DNA of 64,000 nt from Adineta ricciae (Eukaryota > Rotifera > Eurotatoria > Adinetida > Adinetidae). The stretch covers positions 1-64,000 of the forward strand of contig CAJNOJ010000105.1 of assembly GCA_905250025.1 (NCBI GenBank), given 5' to 3'. The position numbers were made by a program, and so were the translations under genes. A model generated the notes under the pieces. That model had not been told where the DNA came from. It made no database searches and was given only the letters and a program-made list of their open reading frames with translations. Shown piece by piece: positions 1 through 10,300 of this stretch (the first letter of the stretch is position 1; every line of letters starts with the position of its first letter).

Positions 1-348
1 CGAATTCGGAAAGTGAGAGCGAATGCAACTGCTGCATCGCAAAACAGTCAAAAACGTGAGCTGGAATTACTTCGTCGAATCGCTATACTTCTTGGTATCT
101 ATTTAACAAGTGGAATTCCATCGATATTGTTCATGGTAACATCTATTCGACTGATTTACATGATAAATCTAGTTAGTCCATCGGTGGTTGTATGTGTGGA
201 GAAAATATGTACGATTCTGCTGGATCGGGAGATGTGTCAAATGATTAGAGCAAAGGTCTTTCGATTAACACCTGTAACACCGTTTGCAACTGGGCTTGTA
301 CTTCTAACCAATGTACCGACACAGAGAACCGTGAGACATAATGTTTAA
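1..348 (+). CDS. Rhodopsin-like GPCR, 3' fragment (5' end outside window)
   Basis: This is the C-terminal part of a seven-transmembrane receptor, open at the left edge of the window. The first ~200 bases are nearly identical to 3384-3600 of the complete receptor at 2793-3716, covering intracellular loop 3, TM6 and the start of TM7. The two then diverge in TM7 and the tail. A conserved proline-tryptophan in TM6 of the complete copy (GIPWILF) is GIPSILF here, so a normally structural tryptophan is lost. The reading frame is open from base 1 to the stop at 346-348. The likely history is a tandem duplication of receptors, typical of bdelloid receptor families. The ligand is unknown, and whether the gene is complete cannot be judged. 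Confidence 0.7.
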   Translation, partial: RIRKVRANATAASQNSQKRELELLRRIAILLGIYLTSGIPSILFMVTSIRLIYMINLVSPSVVVCVEKICTILLDREMCQMIRAKVFRLTPVTPFATGLVLLTNVPTQRTVRHNV

Positions 349-652
349 AGACCATATTTTGATGATTATTGTATCAACTTATTTATAAATCTTCAAAATG
401 TGATTTCTTGCTTACTTGGATATATGAACGTTTGTCACTCTAACTCGATTTTTCACATCATCGAACAGTTTACTTTCAAGGAATCTTCGATGATAGACGC
501 GTATTTCAACATCTGCGTAGCATAATCACGAAGGCATTATGAGAATACAGCTTTCTTTAGACTTGTTTAGAGACGTATGTGCTTCCGTTCAGCGATATAC
601 TAAAAAAATCTAGAGAGCCTTCGTAGGTGACACTATCTTTACAGCTTCAAGC
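349..652. other. Intergenic, AT-rich
   Basis: About 300 bases between the receptor stop and the 3' end of the NEK-like gene. I see no reading frame with family features, no RNA gene and no clear repeat. It probably holds two convergent 3' untranslated regions. Confidence 0.5.
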
Positions 653-2197
653 TCATATTTCATTTAATGTTGCTTCCAAAAAGACCAATGCGTCGACAAA
701 ATGACAGTCTCGAGGTCTTACCGCTAATGCTGCTAGACCTCGATAGATCGTGACATAATCCAGCTGTGGATCGTTTCTCTGTACTATACGCTGCTGCATC
801 AAATAGTTATAAACTTCTTCAAACTTGCTTTCACCTAACAGATCAATAGCTTTTCTAAAAAATAAATACACCACTGTTCGTATATCATCGAGAGAATTTG
901 TGCATACTTTCGTAATCCATCTATTTTCATCCTTATGTCTGTTGATTCAGATGATTTATCTTCTTTGTACTGTTCACTATCGTGTACTGTATCGATTTGT
1001 TTGATTGCTCGTGGTATTGCCGGTAGAATGCGTTTGCTATTTGACCAAGTTTTCTGTCTAGTGCTGCTATTATCTTCACAAGATGATTGATTTGTTACTA
1101 TGCTGTTCATTGCATTCGTCAGCTTGTTTTGCTGATCCGATCGGTTGGTATTGTTCTATTTCAATATTAAAAGTTGAACGTGAGGTATCCTCCTGCAATA
1201 TCTACTTGATGAGTACTGAGCAGGCGTGAATATAACAATTTCTCGGCACTCGGTCGCTTTAGCGGATCGTCAGCCAACATTCTGCTCATGACAAAAGTAA
1301 CATCCATGTATTCGAATAGATAAAAAAAACTTACTTTGTGAATAAATCATTTAGCTCTTTACTATATACTTTTGGAAGATAAAATCTCTTTCCTCCGTTG
1401 CACAACACGTTTGTCATAATATTCATCACAAATTTACCAAGAATATTATGTTGAAAAGTACACATTTCATATAACAAACAACCGATTGCCCTTTGAGAGA
1501 AAATCTCCTGAAGTTTTCTTTGCATTTTATGAACCCTACCAGATATCAGATGTTGCCAAGAACACATTGTTGTTCAATACTTCCGGTGCTAGAAAGTATC
1601 TTTTTCAAAGAAGAAAAATAAACAGAACTATTTTGAAATTTATTCGAAAAGAAACTTACGGAAACTCAGTAAATGTTGATGCGACATCAATACTGGGATA
1701 CGATATGCTCGTAATGTCAAAATTTCCCACTTTGATTATATTTGACTTCAAAAATAGATTTTTTAATTTCAAATTTCGATGAAACATGTTTGACTTATGC
1801 ATATAGTTCACAGCAGTTAAGATTTGTATCAACCATTCGATAACTTCATCTTCTATCATTGCCTCAGTTTGCGTATTCAAATACTGTTCCATGTTACCAT
1901 CTTCACAATATTCTGCCACGATATACAAATGATTCTGTTCTGTGAAGGTTTCATGATACTGAATATAAGACATCGAGAAGTCTCGCTTTGACGACTATAG
2001 AAAGACCTTACTTTGACAATGTGTTTGTTGTTTAAGTCTACTAGGCGTTTAGCTCTATCGATAATTTCAGGTGTATGTTCATGAAGTGTACCATTCAACG
2101 GAATGATTTGTAACACTTTTCTATGAAGATAAATGGTAGATTTATACAAATCGAAAAACTTATTAGATAAAATACAATTCATTATCCGCTTCGACAT
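653..2197 (-). CDS. NEK-family pseudokinase, six exons, complete reading frame
   Basis: Six exons join in phase: 2197-2012, 1958-1660, 1535-1335, 1281-1206, 1155-908 and 854-653 (1212 nt, 403 aa). The fold follows NEK1/NEK4-type kinases: HIVKYHETF, then LYIVAEYCEDG, the catalytic-loop region, GCLLYEMCT, DPLKRPSA, and a C-terminal segment (LGESKFEEVYNYL) like the NEK1 tail. Every catalytic hallmark is altered. The glycine-rich loop is unrecognisable. The VAIK lysine position reads VLQI (Lys to Gln). HRD is HRN (MFHRNLKLKN). DFG is NFD. An in-frame TGA at 1576-1574 would end the activation segment, but it lies inside a 124-bp intron when the acceptor at 1537-1536 is used. That splice removes the P+1 loop. 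NEK relatives act in cilia and the cell cycle. This copy should be non-catalytic, perhaps a scaffold. It could instead be a gene early in decay. Confidence 0.72.
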
Positions 2198-2750
2198 CAG
2201 TCACCAGATACGTTGTGTGGAAATTTTCTTCGCCAAGTTTTCTTTGTAATCGGTATCGATTGTTGTAAATTACCGGCTCACTGTTCTCAACCATTTTTTA
2301 TCACAGTATGAAATAAAAACACGAGCCGAAAACTTTGGATTTATATTTCAGCGACGCAGAAATTCGTTTCTTATCAGTGACGACAAAACTTTGTCTCTCT
2401 CGGCGAAAGATAAGAGAAAGCGATAAAATTGCATTTATGAATACAACAGCGATTGAGAGTCAAGTTGATTTCGTTTTTATTTCGTCACCAGCATCAGAAA
2501 TATGATAGGAAAGCATTTGACTATACACAATTTGATGAATTGTCGAATTATTACTGTCTCCGTGATAACGACAGGAATTATGATCATGGAAGAAACTTCT
2601 TTCTAAGAAGTTGACTGGTAAAAGATAATTAGATAGACATTCTCTGAAGCATGTAAACGCTGCTTTTTTCGTTTCCGCCAAGTCGAGTACTCTTATTACC
2701 GCCATATATCAATTCACCGACTTATTTTTAATATCCTCTTAGTTTTTAAT
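2198..2750. other. Intergenic between divergent NEK-like gene and receptor
   Basis: The two flanking genes diverge from here, so this region should hold both promoters. An 81-codon minus-strand frame (2705-2460) shows no recognisable domain and I do not call it. Confidence 0.4.
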
Positions 2751-2758
2751 TATAAAAG
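2751..2758 (+). promoter_or_regulatory. TATA-like box of the receptor at 2793
   Basis: TATAAAAG lies 42 bases upstream of the receptor ATG at 2793. The same arrangement (TATAAAGG, 44 bases upstream) precedes the receptor at 37473. Position and sequence fit a core promoter with a very short 5' leader; this is inference from sequence only. Confidence 0.5.
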
Positions 2759-2792
2759 CAGCATTCATTTTGCTTCTACTCTTCGAAATAAC

Positions 2793-3716
2793 ATGAATGT
2801 AACGTCGCTTGTTAGCAGCAACCTTGAAGACTACCGTCTCGTTGCTCTTATATCGCTCATATTCGTCCTTATAGCTGTAACAATCAGTGCTTTTATCTTC
2901 ATCTTAGTATGGCAAACCAAACCTCGCCTACACACAATCAATCATTTACTCATGTGCAATACAGCTCTTGCAACTGTTTTCTATTGTGTCACGATGAAAG
3001 TCAACTTTGCCTATGTTCTGTTTGGTCAGTGGGATACGAGTGATCTCAGTTGTCGATTTCGTGCGTATTTTGCTTATAGTGGAATTGCCGGAGTCATCTA
3101 TTCATATCTTATCCAAGCAATTTCGAGATTTTTCTTCTCTGTGCTATCGAACAAATACCGTCGACTGACTTCGTTCAAGACACACTATATTCTGATTATT
3201 TGTCAATGGTTTGTGGTATTCTTAGTCACGTCACCTTCAGTCGTGACGAAGGATATTTATTTTGTTCCGCATGTTTTCTGCTGGGTGCCATTGGAGCATG
3301 TGATGCATCTAGCCTATACAGCTTTTGCCTATTACATTCTACCAGTTGTAGTTATTGTGACCATCTATACATATATCTATGTACGAATTCGGAAAGTGAG
3401 AGCGAATGCAACTGCTGCATCGCAAAACAGTCAAAAACGTGAGCTGGAATTACTTCGTCGAATCGCTATACTTCTTGGTATCTATTTAACAAGTGGAATT
3501 CCATGGATATTGTTCATGGTAACATCTATTCGACTGATTTACATGATAAATCTAGTTAGTCCATCGGTTGGTGTGTCCGTTGAGAAACTGTGCACGGTTC
3601 TGCTCGATCGAGAAATGTACCGGATAATTAGAGCTAAGATGCGCACAGTAACGCGTGTGACACCGTTCGAAAGTCGGATGGTATTAACAATTGATGACCG
3701 AAAACAAAATGCTTGA
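2793..3716 (+). CDS. Rhodopsin-like (class A) GPCR, single exon
   Basis: A 307-aa seven-transmembrane receptor in one exon. TM1 is near residues 17-43, TM2 50-75, TM3 90-115, TM4 130-150, TM5 170-195, TM6 220-245 and TM7 250-270. The disulphide pair is visible: Cys at the TM3 start (LSCRFR) and Cys in extracellular loop 2 (HVFCWVP). The DRY motif at the end of TM3 is replaced by SRF (AISRFF), and TM6 keeps GIPW. The tail is short and basic. It belongs to the large, divergent bdelloid receptor expansions. Ligand and G protein are unknown. The start is set by an Asn-glycosylation-like N-terminus (MNVTS) and a TATA-like box 42 bases upstream. A truncated sister copy lies at 1-348. Confidence 0.85.
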   Translation: MNVTSLVSSNLEDYRLVALISLIFVLIAVTISAFIFILVWQTKPRLHTINHLLMCNTALATVFYCVTMKVNFAYVLFGQWDTSDLSCRFRAYFAYSGIAGVIYSYLIQAISRFFFSVLSNKYRRLTSFKTHYILIICQWFVVFLVTSPSVVTKDIYFVPHVFCWVPLEHVMHLAYTAFAYYILPVVVIVTIYTYIYVRIRKVRANATAASQNSQKRELELLRRIAILLGIYLTSGIPWILFMVTSIRLIYMINLVSPSVGVSVEKLCTVLLDREMYRIIRAKMRTVTRVTPFESRMVLTIDDRKQNA

Positions 3717-4118
3717 TACCAGCAAAATGACAACGGATAACTTTCTATAAATATCATGTTATTTTTAAAAACGACTCGGGACTGACTACAACATTTATCT
3801 CCACCTTTTATACACATGCGATCCGGGCAGTTAGGAACACCTACTTTCTTTGCTGTGGCTAATGTTTATGCAGACAAATGGTAGAAAGAACGATTGTCTG
3901 AAGTGTGTTAACACACCAAATATAGGTACAATATAATCGAATCTTTTTCATGAAATCGATTTCAATGTCTATAAAGTGCGAGAAAGAACGCACTTATGTG
4001 GATCGAACGTATTTTTTCAAAGTTTACAACAATATTCGCAAGTTTAAAAAAAGTAAAATAAATATTCACTTAATTGTTCATTGTTTGCGTTCGTGTGAGC
4101 ATTGATAACTACTACTGC
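3717..4118. other. Intergenic, no supported feature
   Basis: Four hundred AT-rich bases between the receptor and the convergent pseudogene. No protein, RNA or repeat features were recognised. An antisense frame over the receptor 3' end (3817-3539) is a shadow. Confidence 0.4.
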
Positions 4119-4790
4119 TTAGATTTCGAAAATTCTGTGTTCTTCCCGTGTTGACCGGAAGCGTTTGATAATGAAGTATCGTAAGGAAATTAGTGTATCT
4201 TCGCACACGAAACAACTGAACAGATTTCCTCGAAAAACGTCTCTTGAAGTCGAAATATGAGTACTCATCGGGTGTTCCAGTTCAATTGAATTTATTAGGG
4301 ATCGGTATCCAATGCTATTAACTTTTGCTACCGATTCTAATTGCGTTCTGAGATCATTTAGGGATTGCTTCCATTTGTCCACGTCCCACTTGGAAAAATC
4401 ATCTCGATCATGGGCACAAATAAGAGTTTTATATAATTCGATGCACCTATTTCTCATTCGTTCGTTAACTTCCTCATACCATTGATTAAAATCTGCATCT
4501 GTTTTCTTTGCTATGTGTTTATTTTTGCCAATCGATTCTTTTCCCCGTGTATAAATTCTCTCCAACGCGGACTGATCGACTGCAAACCGATTAAACTGTT
4601 CTTGAATGTAATTATATTTTTACATCACGCTCTCTGAATCACTGCTGAGTTCTTGTCAATGTTCGCTGACGTGCCGTACAGAAAATACTCGTCGACAGTC
4701 TTCACAAGTGAATACGTCTCTATCACTTTTCACATCGTCACGTTCCGCACACTGTTTCTTAGTTGATTCAACACCTATGTTACCAGCCAT
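4119..4790 (-). pseudogene. Zinc-binding (B-box-like) coiled-coil gene with two in-frame stops
   Basis: One uninterrupted frame of 224 codons runs from ATG at 4790 to a stop at 4119, apart from two stops at 4658-4656 (TGA) and 4622-4620 (TAA). The N-terminal part has a short zinc-binding pattern, FTCEDCRRVFSVRHVSEH, with two Cys followed by two His. It is followed, after the first stop, by QELS. This layout is familiar from a bdelloid family with a C-x2-C...H-x3-H module and a coiled coil. In that family an Arg normally precedes QEL, so the first stop fits a CGA to TGA change. The rest is charged and helical, consistent with the coiled coil. Flanking sequence is intergenic. The frame is otherwise preserved, so inactivation looks recent. 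The family assignment is from memory of the motif. Confidence 0.65.
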
Positions 4791-5441
4791 CGACTTACAA
4801 ACCATTTAAAAAGAATCACATGTCAATAAGTACGTCGTTTTGCGCGTTTATCTAAAACGAAGAAAGACACGGTTGTACGAAATAAACATTCCATTGCGTG
4901 GTGTTGACAAAGAGAAAATCGAATGAATAGGTTCAATATGAATTATATAAAGGTGTCTTTCGTTTGATCAATGAGTAACTGCTGGAGAAAAGCTGTATTT
5001 TTCTCCATGATAAATCCTCAGAACAAAAAGAGAATATTTGACGATGCATTTCGTACATTTTTGTTCGAAATGATAAGATGTATATGATTATTTAAAAATG
5101 ATTGCAAAGGAACGGTAACTCCAACAATCATCTTCACAAGTACATAACATACTGTTTTCGATATCGTTTTTTTTCTCACTTCAGCTTCAATTCGCAGCTA
5201 GATACTTTACATTATGAATTGCAAGGTCAGTTCTTTCTAAAGACAAACAAACCTTCGTGAAAATATCTTCAAGCGCCACACGCTGTTTGCATCATTTCTT
5301 TCTCTTTCCTCTTCAAACAGTCATATACATGAGGATTTTTGCAATTGTACAAACATACTGAAGACAGAATGTGTCGTAATTTCTTGTTACTATAAATTTC
5401 ATACTTGCGAAATATTTTCCTTTTCAAATACTGATTGAACT
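4791..5441. other. Intergenic; expected promoter of ERI1
   Basis: AT-rich sequence upstream of ERI1 with no recognised coding features. It must carry the ERI1 promoter and 5' leader, but I see no convincing TATA box near the ATG. Confidence 0.4.
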
Positions 5442-6670
5442 ATGTCTGTATATCTCGACGAACGTCAAATCAATCAAATGTCGCACAATGAACTGCGTGA
5501 AGACTTGATCAAACGGAATTTAACACCAAAGTTTGTTCGAACTCCGAGAGTATCATGTTATTCTACCTTTGTTATGTTCGTTAGTGGTGATGCCAGGATT
5601 TTACGGCGTCGTTTGATACATAATTGTAAACCACGCGAAAAACAATTGTATCAGTTCCTTGCGGTAATCGATTTTGAAGCAACGTGCGTAGCTCGACCAC
5701 TTGATCCTTACATTCAAGAAATCATCGAATTTCCAATCGTACTGATCGATGTTAGTCAACAAAGCATTGTATGTAAAGACACATTTTTTCGATCCATTTC
5801 TAAGACGAATAGTTTAAGATTGATACATTTCATTCGTACTGTCGACCGGTGCTTCAGCCAATCTTGTCGGATTACTGTAAACAATTGACTGGAATAACAC
5901 AAGAGCAAGTTAATCACGCACCAACGTTTACAGAGGTGTTTGCTAATGTGGAAAAATGGTTGAACGAAAGAAATCTAATACTGGATTCAAAAGAAATATG
6001 TTTGTTTATTACTGACGGGTAAAGTGTGTCGTGAACGAACATCATCAATTCGCCTTTTTTTTTGAAATAGGCCTGCAGATTTCAACAAATATTTGCGCAA
6101 ACAGTGTGAAATTTCTCAAATAAAGTACCCGACTTGGGCATCTCAATGGTTGAATGTTAAGCAAACATTTCGAAACTTTTATTTCGTTACACCCGGTCGT
6201 AAGTAGAAAAAAAAACAATCTCTCATCGAAAAAAACGTACGTTTGCTCAGGTATAAAGAATATGTTAGACAGTTTGCAGCTTCAATTTGATGGAAATCTT
6301 CACTCGGGTTTGGATGATGCGAAAAATATTGCAAAAATAGTCATTCAACTGATTCAGGTAAACTATCCTTGAGTAAATACTGGACAATATTGAATATTTT
6401 TCTAAAAAGGATGGTTGTGTCTTGATACCTAATGAATCCTATACTTCGTCGATGATTCCATCGGGACGATTCGCATCTATTCGAAATGATCCTACAAGAA
6501 TAAGATGTCTCAATTGTTCGAGATCTCATTTTAATGGTAGATCTTGCATTAAAGACACAAGTAGACGAAGACAACGATCAAAATACCATCGATCGTTATC
6601 ACGAGAAACGATTCCATCTTTACTGGAATTTTCGTTTCCATCTGCAAGTCGGCGTCTGACGAAACATTAG
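5442..6670 (+). CDS. ERI1: ERI1-like 3'-5' exoribonuclease (SAP + DEDDh), six exons
   Basis: Six exons join in phase: 5442-5530, 5585-5768, 5819-6018, 6071-6198, 6251-6357 and 6410-6670 (969 nt, 322 aa). Introns are 50-54 bp. Residues ~13-45 form a SAP-like nucleic-acid-binding motif (MSHNELREDLIKRN, then LRRRL). The DEDDh exonuclease follows with all catalytic positions: Asp and Glu in IDFEATC, Asp in ITDGPADFNKYL, and His plus Asp in HSGLDDAKNIA. Segments such as IDTFHSYCRPVL and KQLTGITQEQV match the ERI1 family closely. ERI1/3'hExo trims histone mRNA stem-loops, 5.8S rRNA ends and small RNAs. The last exon is basic and Ser/Arg-rich after DGCVLIPNE, where the human protein is shorter. It is an intact gene, convergent with the relict at 6819. 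Confidence 0.92.
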
Positions 6671-6818
6671 TTTTCGTACATTTCAAATCAGACAACGCGT
6701 GTATTAATAAATGAACAATTTTAGGATCTTCTATCGAAATATTTTTTTTATTGTTCTTGTTCTCATATAATTTGAAAACTACTTTTGCACACATGAAAAT
6801 ACAAAAAACAGTCCATAT

Positions 6819-6944
6819 TCAATCGGATTCATATGAATCTAGGAATACACCGATGTCTCCGGAAAGACTATCAATAATTGCCAAATCTAACTTTTGATCG
6901 CTATTGAAATCATCGGAAATGATTGAAGATGGATTGATACCAAC
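6819..6944 (-). pseudogene. FG-GAP/VCBS repeat relict (single repeat)
   Basis: About 41 codons end in TGA at 6821-6819 and read as one FG-GAP blade: an Asp-Phe-Asn calcium-binding-like loop (SDDFNSDQKLDLAIID) followed by DIGVFL. Bdelloids carry many genes made of such repeats. No start codon or neighbouring repeats are visible, so this is probably the 3' end of a degraded gene. The call rests on motif similarity only. Confidence 0.55.
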
Positions 6945-7022
6945 TGTGACATGTTATCACGTAACTGGAATTCTCACACTCACCCTCGCCCAAGAGAGAA
7001 GAAGAGAAACGAAGTAGGAAAA

Positions 7023-7037
7023 ACACACACACACACA
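7023..7037. repeat. (AC)n microsatellite
   Basis: A perfect AC dinucleotide run of about 15 bases, followed by two short AT/TG-rich runs near 7053 and 7100. It lies between two convergent genes and has no coding role. Confidence 0.8.
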
Positions 7038-7090
7038 TAAAACAACGGAAACATATATATATGTACGACAGGATCAGAAGGAGATTCACA

Positions 7091-7154
7091 TGACGTCATT
7101 ATATATATGTGTATATGAGAGATCTAAAAGGACGTAATGATGACAATGACGTCA
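7091..7154. promoter_or_regulatory. Two CRE-like TGACGTCA palindromes
   Basis: The full 8-base CRE/ATF palindrome TGACGTCA occurs at 7091-7098 and again at 7147-7154, 56 bases apart. Half-site-like TGACGTAA and TGATGACA sequences lie nearby. Flanking genes converge here, so this is not an obvious promoter. The sites could be an enhancer, an unannotated transcript start, or chance. Confidence 0.3.
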
Positions 7155-7300
7155 GTAAGCAGCACTACCTCACAAATACAATACTCTTTTTATATCAGGA
7201 GTTTTGTTTCCTAATGTTATAAATGTCTAGACTTTTTTCCTCGATTAACTAGGTTATTTCGAGTTTTCACATCTCACATTATAAAAAAATGAATAATTAT

Positions 7301-10300
7301 TTAAAACTGTGTTACACCAGTAGATGTTCTCGACTTCAATGAAAAAGTTGCTAGAAGAATATCCTTTCGTTCCATAAACTCCACTGCGCATTGTTGTAAA
7401 CTACTAATAAAACTTAAGTCATGATTTGGATTAATATTATGCACAAGTTCATGGCAGGTAACCATGAAATAGAAGTTGATAATTGTGGTGACAATGCTGT
7501 TCGATGCTGTCGGTCTGTCAATGTATGCTTGCAGTTCAGCAGCATAGATTTGCTCGAAATAGCGAAGATTGAAGAAAAGTGCACCGTTGGCATTGAATGC
7601 TATGCGAGCTAAAACGATCAAAACTGCGAAGAAAGCTCTTTTCGATGCATGCACTTACATCCGTTGAAATCCCGATAGAGATGCAACGATTCAGTGGGCA
7701 GTTCGAAAACATGTTCAGCCAGATTGATCAGTATGTGAGTGAGCAGCTCGGCATGATCGATCATATCAAGTGTCATTTTAATGCCTTTCTCAACAAATAA
7801 TGGTATTAGAAGGTCAGAATTACGATACATTTCCATATTAGCATTCGGTACGACTTCACATGATTCATAATGCTCATTTCTGACATATCCATCATGAATA
7901 ATCACAGAATCAGGATATGATCGACTTTTTTTGGGTAGTCGACGTAATTGTTTGCTCATCTTCTGACTTCTGGATTTGAAATCTTCAGTAGGAGGAATGA
8001 CTGTGTCTGATTGATGATCATGCGGACGATGTGCCCTTTCTGGCAAAGGCCTGATCGAATCCGCTGTCGTCACTCGATCCAGGAGTTGATCTTCGTTAGG
8101 TACAACAGCTGTAGCGTGATGAGGAGGTGGCTGATCACTAGATATTATAGGATATTTAGATTTCTTGTTGGACGGACGGAGAAACTTGAATACGCCGAAA
8201 ATACTGAAAACAAAAATCAGAATGATCTGTTCATTACTACTTATCAAATCCGTTGATAATGCTGCTTACGCGGCTAATGGTAATGGAATATTTCTCGATT
8301 TCGTTTGTGCGTCTACATCTTCCGGTGGTGCTTGGAAATCGTGTACTACGTAAACAAGAGAGGTCTGGCCTATTAAGACTTCTCAAATCAACATACGTCT
8401 CGTTTCTAGCAAAGATCTCACAGGAAGACCTTGTCGTTCTAGTGATTCCAACGACGATGTCAGTCGATTGGATATGATATGAATCAATGCTTCGGATGCA
8501 TTATCGAAAACAAATCGTGCCAGTTCACTGGCAATGTCAAAATAATCGTAGTCCGAAATGGATGTATCATGTCGAAGATACAATACTTGTTCATTTTCTT
8601 TCTTTTGCAATGTACATGAACTGCTGTTTTTTGACTAAAATTACCAAAAACAATTTAAATGAGTAATCACCGGCAATAAATACTGACGTCGAGTAATTCC
8701 GTTCTATTTTGAAATGTCAAACTGCATTTGATATTTTTAACTTCCACAACTAATAGACTCTTTTCCAGCATATACAAACGTTCTTTGTTCAAACTAGCTA
8801 ATGGTTCACCCTAGAAAGCAAATTGAATCAATGTATAATCCCGACATTACTGACTTGCTTATCGACGAATAGGATATTCAAACGTTGCTGGATTTTTTCT
8901 TTTAATTTCTTCGTTCGCTCGGTTGGTGAAGATCGTCCTAGAATTATTCACAAGTTTGTAATCATGTTATTCGTTGCTCGTTTACCTGTCGGTACGAGAT
9001 CTCGAGTGACACATTCGGATAGCCATTTTGCTCCGAACTGGCGATATAATTTATTTAATTCCACGTCATTCGAACAGATCGGTTCATGGGTCAGTACACA
9101 TTGCGGATCATCGTTGAGATAAATTTGTGTCGGTGTGACGATCCGATAGAAGTGCGTTTCATAACCAAGGCACCACGGTTCGGTTTTTAATCGTTTTTCC
9201 AACGGCCCATGGAGAAACTCGGGTGTTTTAACTGACACAACTGCGATTCGTTTCAAACAATCCGAATAAACATCGATCTTTTGCTTCACACTCGTGTGAT
9301 CATTTGTAGTATTGGAAAAATAAGTTTTCTGTCGATCAAGAAGCAGCTCGGCAAGCAAGGGAATCGTTGGATAATGAAGTACACCGATCGTCAAGAGAAA
9401 TGCATTTCCTTCGAGTCCAAAATCCACATAATCGATCAGACCAGCGGTATTCAAATCGAGAGAAATTGAACTATTCGCTTGCCGAATGAAAACTTGCGTT
9501 GGTTTCAATAATACTGGTGAACCATCCAAAGGAATGAAAGCCACGCCCGACAAACGTTTAACAAACGTTTGATTGAGTCCTTCAAGTCCATTTAAATACG
9601 CGAATATTGAACCGGCAGATGTTGTGGTTAATAGTTCTGTTTTTCGTTCCATAACTTTATCGAATGCTTGTGTGATAGTTGATTGTTCTTTGATCCCGAG
9701 CAATGAAATGATATAGAACTTCTCGAATAGTTTCACTACTTCAGGGAGAAGAGTAGCATAGAGTGGATTTGATTTGAGAAAGACTTGATCTATTCTGGAT
9801 AAGATAACTTCACGATGATTTGCCAGATTTGATGGAAGAAATAATTGTTGAATGTCATTTGTTTTCCAGACTATTGAATAGTGTTTTTGAAAGTTCTCTG
9901 CTAAAAATCGAAGTGCTAATGGTAGGTCGTATCCGCGTTTCGATTTTTGAACGTCGTGTCGTTTATCATTGTGTTCAACAATGATTCGATCGATCAAGCT
10001 AGTCAAGTCGGGTACTTCTCGTACACCTAACTCTTTCAACAACGCGAACTCTGCTGAATTTCGATCGATATCAAGCCAGTCGAGAATGAGTAATTCATTC
10101 CATTTGAGTTGTTCCGCAACAGATGGAAAATGAAGATTATGAGGACAATAGAGTTGTTTAATTCCAGTTGCAGAGTGTAGTGTTGATCCTCGTAAGAATC
10201 GACTTGCTTTCAACGCTTGGAAATCAGCATCGCTCATATTTTTCCGTTCCTTCACCAAGTTTTCAATCAAAGTTCGCATGGCCTCTTCAGTCAATCCCGA

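Noticed and set aside
2460-2705. 81-codon minus-strand frame upstream of the receptor
   Set aside because: No family features and it lies in a presumed promoter region.
3539-3817. Antisense frames over receptors and channels
   Set aside because: They overlap well-supported coding exons on the other strand and show no independent features.
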